Assembly (NCBI RefSeq): GCF_900009145.1
Contig: NZ_LN889815.1
Span: 235,262 to 293,556 of the forward strand
DNA from: Planktothrix tepida PCC 9214
GTDB taxonomy: Bacteria > Cyanobacteriota > Cyanobacteriia > Cyanobacteriales > Microcoleaceae
DNA length: 58,295 bases
Direction: 5' to 3'
Part shown: positions 1 through 8,604 of the stretch, piece by piece
How positions within the stretch are numbered: position 1 is the stretch's first letter
Layout: every line of letters starts with the position of its first letter
Program-made: the position numbers and the translations under genes
Notes under the pieces: generated by a model
The model's input: only the letters and a program-made list of their open reading frames with translations
Database searches by the model: none
Told to the model about the DNA's origin: nothing

Positions 1-78
1 TCTTTTGAATTTTTTCAGAGTGACAGAAGGGGAAATGTTAAAGGTATTATCGCCATAGATTTAATGAGGTGGGAATGA
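1..78 (+). CDS. 3' end of an unidentified gene (partial)
   Basis: The reading frame is open from the first base and ends with TGA at 76-78. The visible 25 residues end in AIDLMRWE. The stop overlaps the start of the next gene (TGATG), which implies translational coupling. The pairing of an unknown upstream protein with a downstream XRE-type regulator is typical of toxin-antitoxin operons in which the toxin comes first, so this may be the tail of a toxin. Too little is present to name a family, and the assignment to a real gene rests on the coupling and the open frame alone. Confidence 0.45.
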   Translation, partial: SFEFFQSDRRGNVKGIIAIDLMRWE

Positions 79-599
79 TGATTAAAAATGAATTAGAGTA
101 CCAAGTTAGTCAAGAATGGTTAGAGAAGTTTGAAAAATCTATAGCCGCAATAGAAAAGGATGAAGATAGCAAAAAGAATGACCATGAGCGATGGAAAATG
201 AACCGAGAGACATTACAATGTCATTTAGAGAAATTGCAAGCAGAAATTGCTGAATATGACAGGCTAACATCCCATGATAGCCACACGCCGATAGTATTAA
301 CACTTGATGATATTGATTATTTACCTCAAATCTTGATTAGAGCTAGAATGGCAGCCAAACTAAGTCAGAAAGAATTAGCAGATTTAGCTGGGTTGACAGA
401 AGAACAAATTAAACGTTATGAAGATAACGACTATGAAGATGCTAGCTTTATGGATGTAAGATTTGTAATTGATGCGCTGGATATCCAAATTCAAAAAGGT
501 GAGTTTCTTGTTCCTTTAGATACGCTTAGAAGAACACCAGTTACTCAAGAGGAATTATTGTCCTCAAGCCACCATTCTCTCAGCCGAAGCGACGGATAA
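78..599 (+). CDS. XRE-family helix-turn-helix protein, probable antitoxin
   Basis: A 173-residue soluble protein. The N-terminal half is charged and likely helical or coiled coil (around residues 15-65). The central part, around residues 85-140, reads as an XRE/Cro helix-turn-helix (ARMAAKLSQKELADLAGLTE, then IKRYE). This fold binds operator DNA and usually autoregulates a toxin-antitoxin operon. I chose ATG 78 because the ribosome-binding sequence GAGGTGG lies just upstream; an ATG at 75 and a GTG at 69 are in frame but too close to it or inside it. The upstream gene stops in the TGATG overlap, consistent with a toxin-antitoxin pair. Antitoxin function is inferred from this arrangement, and a general plasmid regulator is possible. 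Confidence 0.7.
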   Translation: MIKNELEYQVSQEWLEKFEKSIAAIEKDEDSKKNDHERWKMNRETLQCHLEKLQAEIAEYDRLTSHDSHTPIVLTLDDIDYLPQILIRARMAAKLSQKELADLAGLTEEQIKRYEDNDYEDASFMDVRFVIDALDIQIQKGEFLVPLDTLRRTPVTQEELLSSSHHSLSRSDG

Positions 600-741
600 T
601 TAAGCAGGTTTAAGGGGAAATAGCGATCGCTATGTGTGTAAACATCACTACTGATAAGAGGCTGTTTATTAGATAAAACCAACTGAGGTGATTCAGCTAT
701 CTTTAAGAATTGAGATGGGTCTTGAAGTCGGAGATGATAGA

Positions 742-1704
742 GTGCCAGTTAATGCAGATAAACCCCATTTGTGGAAACCGGATATAGCCCAGTCAGTAGA
801 CTTCTACAATCATTGGTTTATGCAGTTTGCTCCTCAAGCTTACCGCGATACTCGCATTGCCACAACTAAACAAGTCGAATCGGCTTTAATGTGGACAGAG
901 AATCTTACGAATATTACGCCTGCTATATTGCAACAGTATCCGTCTGTCCTTCCTATCCTTCGCATGGCAACAGCACCGCCTATTGCACGAGATCGCCTGA
1001 TAGGTTTAGCTGGAGTATCATCCAACCTAGTCAAGAATATGGAAGAAAAACAGCGAATTCCACCTAGGATAGACAGGGAAACTTTGGATAATGAACTGAG
1101 AAAAATTGGTAAAATCATTGCGCGACTTGCAGACAAAGACATCTTTTCATGGTTGAATACAGAACGGCAACCAACGGATACAGAAGTTAATAGAGCAGCG
1201 ATCATTGTTGCAGATCGTCTCTGTGGTACTATTTCTGACCCAATTATTCGCAACGCTCAGGAGCGCAGACAGTTAGCTACGATTAGACAATGGCTAGAGC
1301 AGCGCGGCTACTCGTATATTGGGGGAGGAACCCGATTAAGTTTCGAGAGAATGCAGCCAGGAACTTTTTCGTTTCGGCTCAATATTCCCATCCTTTTGCA
1401 AGGAGGTACTAAACAAATTAATATTCCAATTGATATCGTAATTCAACCCATTCAGTCTAGCCCCAGCCAGCTACCGCTTTTAATTGAAGCAAAATCTGCT
1501 GGAGACTATACTAATCCCAATAAGCGACGGAAAGAAGAAGCAGTCAAAATGGCTCAATTACGCAATAACTATGGTAATAATGTTCGCTTTATTCTGTTTC
1601 TTTGCGGTTATTTCGATAGTGGTTATTTGGGTTATGAAGCTGCTGAAGGAATTGACTGGGTATGGGAACATCGAATAGAAGACTTGGTATTGTTTGGGAT
1701 ATGA
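742..1704 (+). CDS. XamI-family type II restriction endonuclease
   Basis: The protein resembles the XamI restriction endonuclease family, whose prototype cuts GTCGAC. The family-like N-terminus VNADKPHLWK is followed by a helical region, and the C-terminal third holds a PD-(D/E)XK core: Asp in IDIVI (about residue 231) and Glu and Lys in LLIEAKSAGD (Glu about residue 249). I prefer GTG 742, because GGAG lies about 9 bases upstream and translation then begins right at the conserved N-terminus; ATG 715 and GTG 688 are in-frame alternatives. The stop overlaps the methyltransferase start as ATGA, the usual restriction-modification arrangement. The recognition site is inferred from the family, not seen in the sequence. 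Confidence 0.8.
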   Translation: MPVNADKPHLWKPDIAQSVDFYNHWFMQFAPQAYRDTRIATTKQVESALMWTENLTNITPAILQQYPSVLPILRMATAPPIARDRLIGLAGVSSNLVKNMEEKQRIPPRIDRETLDNELRKIGKIIARLADKDIFSWLNTERQPTDTEVNRAAIIVADRLCGTISDPIIRNAQERRQLATIRQWLEQRGYSYIGGGTRLSFERMQPGTFSFRLNIPILLQGGTKQINIPIDIVIQPIQSSPSQLPLLIEAKSAGDYTNPNKRRKEEAVKMAQLRNNYGNNVRFILFLCGYFDSGYLGYEAAEGIDWVWEHRIEDLVLFGI

Positions 1705-3251
1705 ACTTAACTACAACAGAATCAATTCGGGTATTGCGACAGTTGCAACTCGATAGTGCGAAAACCCAAACAGACCGAAATAAGTTGGGCCAATTTTCCA
1801 CGCCTACAGCCCTGGCAGTAGATATTTTGAAATATGCTAAAACGTTATTACCATCTGACCCGCAAATTCGTTTTCTTGACCCAGCTTTTGGGACGGGAGC
1901 ATTTTACTCCGCATTATTGCAGCAATTTCCCCTATCGCAAATTGTAGAAGCGATCGCATACGAAATTGACCCTCACTATGGAAATGAAGCGATCAAACTT
2001 TGGTGTGATAAGCCACTTCAGCTAAATATTGCAGATTTTACCAAGGCTGTACCACCCAATTCTGACGAGATTAAAGCTAATTTGCTGATTTGCAATCCTC
2101 CGTACACCCGACATCATCATTTGAGTCGAGTTGAAAAGCTGCGGTTGCAACGGGTAACAGAACAGATAGCGGGAATAAAACTTAGTCAGTTGGCTAGTCT
2201 TTACTGTTATTTTTTGTGTCTTTCAGATGCTTGGATAACAACTGATGGGTTAGCAGGATGGCTGATTCCGACCGGATTTATGGATGTGAATTACGGACAG
2301 CCCATTAAAGATTATCTGCTCAACTGCGTTAGTTTACTGCGAATTCATTGTTTCGATCCGGTGGACGTACAATTTGAGGATGCGTTGGTATCGTCCGCAG
2401 TTGTTTGGTTTAAGAAAGCTTTGCCACCAGTTAACCATGCTGTTGAATTTACCTATGGGGGAAGTTTGACAGAACCGAAGATGTCCGTAATGATGTCGGT
2501 AGAATCGCTACGCGGTGCAACTAAGTGGACTAAGTTCGGGTTGATGTCGGAGCGGGTGATTTCTCAGGAGCAGTCTTTGAGGCTGAAGGATTTATTCACC
2601 ATCAAACGAGGGTTGGCGACAGGAGCAAATGATTTTTTTGTGTTGAAACCAAAACAAATTTCTGCATATCAATTGCCGATGGAATTTCTTAAGCCCGTTT
2701 TGCCCAGCCCTCGACTGTTACCAGTGGATGAAGTTAAAGCCGATGATTTAGGAAATCCAATTCTTGATCGTCAGCTTTTTCTGCTCTCGTGCGAGTTGTC
2801 CCCAGATGAAGTGAAAGCTAAGTATCCTAAACTTTGGGAATATTTGCAGATGGGGGTAGAGCAGGGTATTTGCGATCGCTATCTCTGCAAGCATCGCTCT
2901 CCCTGGTATTCTCAAGAAAAGCGTCCTCCTTCTCCATTTCTATGTACTTATATGGGTCGTCAGAATACTGGTAGAGGTAGACCTTTTCGATTTATCCTCA
3001 ATCATTCAAGGGCGACAGCTACCAATGTTTATTTGATGCTCTATCCTAAACCCGTTCTTGCTAAAGTGCTTTTAGAGAAGCCAGAATTGGTGAAACAGGT
3101 GTGGGAGGTACTTGATCGTATTTCCGATGAGGCCCTAATGAGTGAGGGTCGCGTTTATGGGGGTGGATTACATAAACTGGAACCGAGGGAATTGGGTAAT
3201 GCTTTAGCTGGGAAGATTGTTGAAGTTTTATCAAAACAGCCGGTTGATTGA
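1701..3251 (+). CDS. N6-adenine DNA methyltransferase, partner of the XamI-type nuclease
   Basis: A 516-residue class I SAM-dependent DNA methyltransferase that should protect the host from the preceding nuclease. Visible motifs are the N-terminal KLGQFSTP (motif X type), FLDPAFGTGAF for SAM binding (about residues 58-68) and the catalytic NPPY (about 132-135), which marks an amino methyltransferase, most likely N6-adenine. The C-terminal half carries the target-recognition region. The ATG at 1701 overlaps the nuclease stop (ATGA); an in-frame ATG at 1662 would need a 39-base longer start inside the nuclease gene and is unlikely. All catalytic motifs look intact. A degraded copy of its C-terminal part lies downstream at 3398-3595. 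Confidence 0.88.
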   Translation: MNLTTTESIRVLRQLQLDSAKTQTDRNKLGQFSTPTALAVDILKYAKTLLPSDPQIRFLDPAFGTGAFYSALLQQFPLSQIVEAIAYEIDPHYGNEAIKLWCDKPLQLNIADFTKAVPPNSDEIKANLLICNPPYTRHHHLSRVEKLRLQRVTEQIAGIKLSQLASLYCYFLCLSDAWITTDGLAGWLIPTGFMDVNYGQPIKDYLLNCVSLLRIHCFDPVDVQFEDALVSSAVVWFKKALPPVNHAVEFTYGGSLTEPKMSVMMSVESLRGATKWTKFGLMSERVISQEQSLRLKDLFTIKRGLATGANDFFVLKPKQISAYQLPMEFLKPVLPSPRLLPVDEVKADDLGNPILDRQLFLLSCELSPDEVKAKYPKLWEYLQMGVEQGICDRYLCKHRSPWYSQEKRPPSPFLCTYMGRQNTGRGRPFRFILNHSRATATNVYLMLYPKPVLAKVLLEKPELVKQVWEVLDRISDEALMSEGRVYGGGLHKLEPRELGNALAGKIVEVLSKQPVD

Positions 3252-3397
3252 CTGAAGTTGCACCCAAAAAATAAGTGCGTTAGCGTAATGTACCATAGGT
3301 AATCGCTCCTGATGCTATAAGGTAAAGGTAACGCAGCAAAGACTATTAATGGGTAATAGATGAGGAAAGCGATTCTCTAGGGAATAGCTACACTTCA

Positions 3398-3595
3398 CAC
3401 TACTTGTATAAGCATCACTTTGCTTAGTATAATCAGGAAAAGCACCCTTCTTTTAGGTTCTTCTGTACCTATATAGGCTATCAGGATAGTTGTGGAGGCA
3501 GACCGTTTCGATTTATCCTCGATCATTCAAGGGAGACAACTAACAATGCTTTCTTGATGTTGTATCCTAAAGCGGCTTTAGCCAAAATTTGCTAA
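3398..3595 (+). pseudogene. Remnant of the C-terminal part of a second, related adenine methyltransferase
   Basis: Reading in one frame gives YKHHFA, a stop (TAG), then YNQEKHPSFRFFCTYIGYQD and on to RPFRFILDHS and FLMLYPKAALAK before TAA at 3593-3595. This aligns without gaps to the intact methyltransferase (CKHRSPWYSQEK, FLCTYMGRQN, RPFRFILNHS, YLMLYPKPVLAK; around 2890-3070). The copy is diverged, so it is the leftover of a paralogous modification gene rather than a recent duplication. The rest of the 3252-3650 interval shows no gene. Confidence 0.8.
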
Positions 3596-3650
3596 ATGTA
3601 TTCGGCCCAACAATCAATATGCTTATCCCAAGCATAAATAAAAAAAGCTT

Positions 3651-4382
3651 ATGATTAGTGTAATTTTAAATGTCTACAAAAGAAATAAAAATCTAGAGAG
3701 ACAAATTAATGCCTTAATTAACCAAACAGTACAAATAAAGTACAGTGATATACATATTTGGTATAACAAAAGTGAATTAAATCAGGAGTTGCCTAAATCA
3801 AGTGACATAAAAACTTATATATGCAGCTACAATACTAAGTTTCATGGAAGATTCTTGATATCACTAATTGTAAAAACTCCATTTGTTGCTGTCTTTGATG
3901 ACGACATTATACCGGGCAATAAATGGTTTGAAAATTGCTTAAATAGTATTAATAGTTTTAACGGAATACTTGGAGGGACTGGAGTCATACTTAAAGCTAA
4001 AGCTTATCGTCCCAACCTGAAAATAGGATGGAATGGAGTACACTCACCAAATAATGAAAAGGTAGATTTAGTAGGTCACACATGGTTTTTTAGGCAAGAT
4101 TGGGCTAAGTATTTGTGGTACGAAGAACCCATAACATGGAATAATGGCGAAGACATTATGTTTTCGTATCTTGCACAAAAGCATGGTGGTATAAGCTCAT
4201 TTGTGCCACCACATCCAGAGCAAGATAAGGAACTTTGGAGCAATGTACCTGAGCGAGACTATGGTTATGGTACAGATGAAAATGCATCCTTTCTAAATGA
4301 TTCAGAGCATTTTCGTATTAGAGATGAAATATGCCGACGTTACATTGATATGGGCTGGAAAACGCTTAACAATATTAAATAG
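3651..4382 (+). CDS. Glycosyltransferase family 2-like protein
   Basis: A 243-residue protein starting with the GT-A pattern MISVILNVYKRN and carrying an acidic DDDI motif around residue 87 (PFVAVFDDDIIPG), the expected metal and nucleotide-sugar binding site. A later WNNGEDIMFSYL resembles the ED motif around the catalytic base. No membrane segment is evident, so it probably acts at the cytoplasmic face of the membrane on a glycan or glycolipid acceptor. It opens a strongly AT-rich cassette. No convincing Shine-Dalgarno sequence precedes the ATG. The exact sugar and acceptor cannot be read from the sequence. Confidence 0.7.
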   Translation: MISVILNVYKRNKNLERQINALINQTVQIKYSDIHIWYNKSELNQELPKSSDIKTYICSYNTKFHGRFLISLIVKTPFVAVFDDDIIPGNKWFENCLNSINSFNGILGGTGVILKAKAYRPNLKIGWNGVHSPNNEKVDLVGHTWFFRQDWAKYLWYEEPITWNNGEDIMFSYLAQKHGGISSFVPPHPEQDKELWSNVPERDYGYGTDENASFLNDSEHFRIRDEICRRYIDMGWKTLNNIK

Positions 4383-4393
4383 ATCTAAATCAT

Positions 4394-5269
4394 ATGACCA
4401 AGAAACTTGTATCTGTAATTATACCTTGCTTCAATGCAGAAACATGGATTGAAGAAGCTATCGAAAGCTGCCTTAATCAGACCTATTCAAATATTGAAAT
4501 AGTTGTTATTGATGATGGCTCAACAGACAAATCTTTAGATATTATTAAGAAATACAAAGATAAAATAGTATGGGAAACAGGTGTTAATAAGGGGGCGAAC
4601 CACGCAAGGAATAGAGGGTTAGCATTATCTCAAGGTGACTTTATTCAACTGTTAGATGCAGATGACTTTTTATTATTAGAAAAAATAGAGAGGCAAATCA
4701 AGGTTCTGGAAGAAACGTGTGCAGATGTAATATATGGAGATGTCTATTACCAAATTCACTTAAGTAATGGAGAAGTAAAATTATCCCCAGTTGATCTTCT
4801 TGGTGCTACTGGATTTCACGAGGATTACCTTGAGACTGTTCTATGCTATGGTTGTATGCCTTGTCAGGCATATCTTATTAGAAAAAGTGCCATTAATTGT
4901 GAAGAAGGATGGGATGAAAATCTAAAAGCTGGACAGAACAGAGATTTTATATTATCTATATTAATAGATGGCGCAACTATTGTATATCAACCAGGATACT
5001 ACTCAGTTTATAGAAAAAACCATAGTAATAAGACTATTACTTCAAACAAAACTCTCTTAGCGTATTACTTTGCTTTAGTTTCAATGAAAGCAGAAAAAAA
5101 ACTAAATATGCACAAAAAGCCATCTAAAAAATATTTAAGAGCAATTGCGAACTCTTATCTTATAAGAGCAAATCGGGATCGCAAACAAATAACATTTTTA
5201 TGTTACATTTGGCTGGTTTTTCTGTTTGTAATATCTCATATGAAATTAAGCTTGATACAAGAGGTATAA
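4394..5269 (+). CDS. Glycosyltransferase family 2
   Basis: A 291-residue family 2 glycosyltransferase with a clear GT-A domain: VSVIIPCFNAETWI at the N-terminus, VVIDDGSTD about residues 36-44, ANHARNRG and then the DADD motif (LLDADDFLL). The C-terminal end is hydrophobic (ITFLCYIWLVFLFVISHM) and may associate with the membrane. It follows the preceding glycosyltransferase by 11 bases and is probably co-transcribed. Family membership is firm; the sugar donor and acceptor are unknown. The context suggests polysaccharide, LPS or glycopeptide modification. Confidence 0.85.
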   Translation: MTKKLVSVIIPCFNAETWIEEAIESCLNQTYSNIEIVVIDDGSTDKSLDIIKKYKDKIVWETGVNKGANHARNRGLALSQGDFIQLLDADDFLLLEKIERQIKVLEETCADVIYGDVYYQIHLSNGEVKLSPVDLLGATGFHEDYLETVLCYGCMPCQAYLIRKSAINCEEGWDENLKAGQNRDFILSILIDGATIVYQPGYYSVYRKNHSNKTITSNKTLLAYYFALVSMKAEKKLNMHKKPSKKYLRAIANSYLIRANRDRKQITFLCYIWLVFLFVISHMKLSLIQEV

Positions 5270-5402
5270 TTTATGGTCTTACTAGCAGGATTTTGATAAA
5301 TGGTTACAGAGAATTCATGTAATCGATGATTTAAGTAGTGTGCCTACCAAGCATAAATTTATTTTATATAAAAAAGATAAACTTTAGGAGTGTCTCTATT
5401 AA

Positions 5403-6350
5403 ATGATTATTTCTAACAAAGAAAATAGTGTAGTCTGTGTAGATAGACTTAATATACTTCCTCAACACAAATTAGTATTGCAGTCTTGTGCAAATACAGT
5501 CTTCTATGAAGACTTACCAAATGATAGCCAGATAGTTGATAGAGTGGCGTGTGCAACTATTGCAATTGTTAATAGAGTTAAAGTATCAAAAGTATTTTTA
5601 GAAAATGCAGTAAATCTCAAGTATTTGATTACTTCAAATGTTGGGTATGATAATGTAAACTTAGAGCTAGCTTCTAGTTATAAAGTAAAGGTTATTAACT
5701 GCCCTACGTATTGTAGTGATGCTACAGCCGAGCATACTATAGGACTACTGTTTTCTATAATTCGCAAAATTGTTGAAGCAAATCTTGATATACGAAATGG
5801 CTATTGGCGAAAAAACCTCTATACAGGCATGGAATTAAAAGGAAGAACTATATGTTTAATTGGAAAAGGAAATGTCGGAACCAGAGTTGGAAAAATTGCT
5901 TTATCTTTAGGCTTGAACGTAAGTTATGTAACTAAAGAAACCCCATTCTCGGAAATAGAAAGTTTAGTAAGTAATGCTGATGTTATTAGTTTGCATATTC
6001 CACTAAATTATAAAACACATCATTTCTTTAATGCAAAGCTCATATCCTTGATGAAAAAAAAAGCATATTTGATAAACACTTCACGAGGTGGTATAATCGA
6101 TCAAGATTTTCTTTTTGAAGCTTTAAAAAGTAATTTAATAGCTGGAGCAGCACTAGATGTTTTTGCAGAGGAACCAATAGATAATAAAACTAATTATTCA
6201 ATAAATGAGTTGGCTTGCTTAGATAATGTAGTTGTTACTCCACATATTGGGTTTAGAACAGAAGAAAGCTTGTGGAAGCTTGGTGAAGAATTACTTAAAA
6301 ATGTTAAGTCCTGTTTGGAAGGTAATGCAATCAATGTTGTACAAATATAA
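5403..6350 (+). CDS. D-isomer-specific 2-hydroxyacid dehydrogenase family protein
   Basis: A 315-residue NAD(P)-dependent dehydrogenase of the D-3-phosphoglycerate/formate dehydrogenase family. It has the Rossmann signature GKGNVGTRVG (around residue 153), the catalytic Arg segment NTSRGGIIDQ, a Glu region (DVFAEEP) and the catalytic His in VVTPHIGF. It should interconvert a 2-oxoacid and a D-2-hydroxyacid in the cytoplasm. AGGAG lies upstream of the ATG. In this setting it may supply an unusual acid substituent for a glycan or small molecule; that is inference. The downstream methyltransferase start overlaps its end by 17 bases. Confidence 0.85.
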   Translation: MIISNKENSVVCVDRLNILPQHKLVLQSCANTVFYEDLPNDSQIVDRVACATIAIVNRVKVSKVFLENAVNLKYLITSNVGYDNVNLELASSYKVKVINCPTYCSDATAEHTIGLLFSIIRKIVEANLDIRNGYWRKNLYTGMELKGRTICLIGKGNVGTRVGKIALSLGLNVSYVTKETPFSEIESLVSNADVISLHIPLNYKTHHFFNAKLISLMKKKAYLINTSRGGIIDQDFLFEALKSNLIAGAALDVFAEEPIDNKTNYSINELACLDNVVVTPHIGFRTEESLWKLGEELLKNVKSCLEGNAINVVQI

Positions 6351-6960
6351 CTCTTCAGAAACATTTATTGGATCTGAAAATTACTGGATAAATAGATATG
6401 ATTCTGGAAGAAGTTCAGGAAATGGTTCTTATGGTAAGCTTGCTGAATTCAAGGCAGAGATTATAAATGAGTTTGTTGTGCAAAACAGTATAGAACAAGT
6501 AATTGAATATGGATGTGGAGATGGAAATCAGTTAAAGCTAGCAAAGTATCCATTTTATATAGGATTTGATATAAGTTTACAAGCAATACTTACATGTAAA
6601 AGTTTGTTTGCCAATGATGCTACAAAGATTTTTAGATTGATGAGCGAATATACTGATGAGCAGTCTGATCTCACTTTGTCCCTAGATGTCATATATCATC
6701 TTGTTGAAGATTATGTATTTTTTACTTATATAGATAGGCTGTTTGAGTCATCTAAAAAGTATGTTATAATCTATTCGTCCAACACTGAGATAAATTTAGA
6801 AGAACAAGCTAATCATATTAAGCATCGTAATTTTAGTGAATTTGTTTTTAATGTAAAACCAGAATGGAAGCTTATAAAGTATATACCAAATAAGTATCCA
6901 TTCATCGGTGACACAAAAACTGGCTCACTAGCCGATTTTTTTGTATATAAAAAAGCTTAA
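6334..6960 (+). CDS. Class I SAM-dependent methyltransferase
   Basis: A 208-residue protein with the SAM-binding loop VIEYGCGDGNQL, followed by an acidic strand (FYIGFDIS) and LTLSLDVIYHL, which places it in the class I Rossmann methyltransferases of the type-11/12-like group. The ATG at 6334 is preferred because GGAAGG lies 11 bases upstream and the gene then overlaps the dehydrogenase by only 17 bases; ATG 6325 and earlier in-frame ATGs are possible. The acceptor is unknown. It belongs to the AT-rich cassette and is likely co-transcribed with its neighbours. Confidence 0.75.
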   Translation: MLYKYNSSETFIGSENYWINRYDSGRSSGNGSYGKLAEFKAEIINEFVVQNSIEQVIEYGCGDGNQLKLAKYPFYIGFDISLQAILTCKSLFANDATKIFRLMSEYTDEQSDLTLSLDVIYHLVEDYVFFTYIDRLFESSKKYVIIYSSNTEINLEEQANHIKHRNFSEFVFNVKPEWKLIKYIPNKYPFIGDTKTGSLADFFVYKKA

Positions 6961-6998
6961 CATTTAGATAAAAACCTCCAAAACGGAAAAGAGGCGAT

Positions 6999-7838
6999 AT
7001 GATATATAATTTAATCAAAAGCTATCACATGACTTTCTTTAGAGAATTCAAGGTTAAGCTGATAAAAATTAAATGGCTTAAAAAGGCTATCCGTAAGCTG
7101 TTTGACCTGTTTTTGTTGACAAACTGTGGTACACCCCCAATAACAACTTTAGCAATTGAGATCAATGAAGCATGCAATAGAAAATGTGATTGGTGTCCTA
7201 ATTCTAAAAATCAACGTAAAAACGGATTTATTGACGAAGAAATTTTTTATAAAATTATAGATCAAATGGCAGAAATAAAGTTTGTTGGTCGAGTAACATT
7301 TAATCAGTATAACGAACCCTTACTTGATAACAGATTGCCTAAATTTATTAGATACGTAAGACAAAAACTTTCTTCTTCTTATATATACTTAAATACTAAC
7401 GGAGATTTCATAAATATTGAATTATGGACTCTCTTAAGAAAAGAAGGATTAGACTATGTAAATATATCTCAATATGATGGAAAAATCAATCAGAATATTA
7501 AAAAAGTGTTAGAGTCTTTGGATAATGAAGAGAAAAAACATTTTGGTGTTCATATTTTTGATACATCGAAGATCAATAACAGAGCTGGCTTAGTTAATAC
7601 GACTAGCAAGCTTCCATTAAAAAAATTTTGTTTTAGACCATTTTCTCAGTTATGCGTAACCTATGAGGGTAAGGTTGTATTATGTTGTAATGACTATTTC
7701 GGGCAAATTGAGATTGGCGATGTAAAAACAACACCAATAAAAGAAATATGGGAGAATGAGATTTTTGTGCGTTACAGAAAAGAACTTAAGAAGGGTAACA
7801 GAGCCGATTTAGAACTGTGTAAGACGTGTGACGCATAA
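6999..7838 (+). CDS. Radical SAM protein with SPASM-like C-terminus
   Basis: A 279-residue radical SAM enzyme. The 4Fe-4S binding motif CNRKCDWC (C59, C63, C66) sits in IEINEACNRKCDWCPNSKNQ. The C-terminus has the cysteine pattern of a SPASM or twitch region (LPLKKFCFRPF, VVLCCNDYFG, LELCKTCDA), which holds auxiliary iron-sulfur clusters in peptide- and sugar-modifying members. GAGG precedes ATG 6999. Such enzymes start 5'-deoxyadenosyl radical chemistry; here the substrate may be a sugar or a peptide. It closes the AT-rich cassette. Family assignment is firm, the substrate is not. Confidence 0.85.
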   Translation: MIYNLIKSYHMTFFREFKVKLIKIKWLKKAIRKLFDLFLLTNCGTPPITTLAIEINEACNRKCDWCPNSKNQRKNGFIDEEIFYKIIDQMAEIKFVGRVTFNQYNEPLLDNRLPKFIRYVRQKLSSSYIYLNTNGDFINIELWTLLRKEGLDYVNISQYDGKINQNIKKVLESLDNEEKKHFGVHIFDTSKINNRAGLVNTTSKLPLKKFCFRPFSQLCVTYEGKVVLCCNDYFGQIEIGDVKTTPIKEIWENEIFVRYRKELKKGNRADLELCKTCDA

Positions 7839-7920
7839 TCATAATATTCATCTAATTGTTTAAAATGTCACAGTTGTGTTCAGCCTAACACGCCATTATA
7901 GTGCATAAAACCGCAAACAC

Positions 7921-8604
7921 TTAATTCCTAAACCTACGCTTTTCCACAGACTCCACCCAAATCGTACAAAACCCTGAAGTCGCTGGCCTCCCCGCAACTT
8001 CCAAAGTCACCCCCAAACGCTCAACATCCTTTTTACATTCTAAATCAGTCAAACTATCCGAATTCCACCTCATCAAATTCCGAGCAAACTTCCCCTCAGC
8101 GCTAGTCGCCCACCGCAAAGCCTCCGCCTGTTCCTGAGTCAGATGAACCGCTTCCCCCGGCGCAAACCCTCCTTGCGACCACAGCACACCCATCCATCCC
8201 ATCAAAGCACCGACACCCAACGTCGTCAATAAGATACCCGCCGCTACCATCAATGAACGAGCAGAAGTGACTATTTTTGTTAATTCCGTCTGACGTACCA
8301 GAGAATTCACCGCCTCAGCAATTTGCCCCTCTTGCTTCTCAACGGCTACTCGTTCGTAAGTTGCTAGTGTCTTATTAATCCGCCCTACCCAACGCTCAAA
8401 TGCTAACTCAAAATCTTCTGGTTTCGGGCTTTCTTGAATCAATACTTCCAATCGCCCCGTTGCTAATAAAATCAAAAATATGGGGTCAGTTGGCTCAATT
8501 TTCCCCTTAAAAGCCAACTCCAAAACCTTACGCCGATATTCCTCGGATTGACCTTCTAGGGCAATATCCAGTAAAGATTTAGTATCAACAGCACCATAAC
8601 TCAC
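7921..8604 (-). CDS. Conserved plasmid protein with one or two membrane segments (DUF6753-like)
   Basis: A 227-residue protein, last gene of the minus-strand partition operon. Residues 1-110 are helical and charged, with a coiled-coil-like stretch around 70-110. A hydrophobic segment around residues 118-145 (ARSLMVAAGILLTTLGVGAL, then MGWMGVL) should span the membrane, and the C-terminal domain begins QEQAEALRWA. The GTG start overlaps the stop of the ParA-like gene (GTGA), so the two are coupled. I believe it matches a family annotated DUF6753 on cyanobacterial plasmids, but that is from memory. A role in membrane anchoring of the partition or mobilisation machinery is inference from the operon. 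Confidence 0.65.
   Translation of the reverse strand: MSYGAVDTKSLLDIALEGQSEEYRRKVLELAFKGKIEPTDPIFLILLATGRLEVLIQESPKPEDFELAFERWVGRINKTLATYERVAVEKQEGQIAEAVNSLVRQTELTKIVTSARSLMVAAGILLTTLGVGALMGWMGVLWSQGGFAPGEAVHLTQEQAEALRWATSAEGKFARNLMRWNSDSLTDLECKKDVERLGVTLEVAGRPATSGFCTIWVESVEKRRFRN

Noticed and set aside
840-1253. A 137-codon minus-strand frame inside the XamI-type gene
   Set aside because: It is antisense to a gene with clear motifs, has no ribosome-binding site and no family resemblance.
1484-1678. A hydrophobic plus-strand frame across the end of the nuclease gene
   Set aside because: It lies in another frame of the conserved PD-(D/E)XK region; hydrophobicity is a by-product of AT-rich codons.
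7839-7920. A terminator after the radical SAM gene (GTGTT...AACAC)
   Set aside because: The stem is only 5 bp and no T-run follows on either strand.
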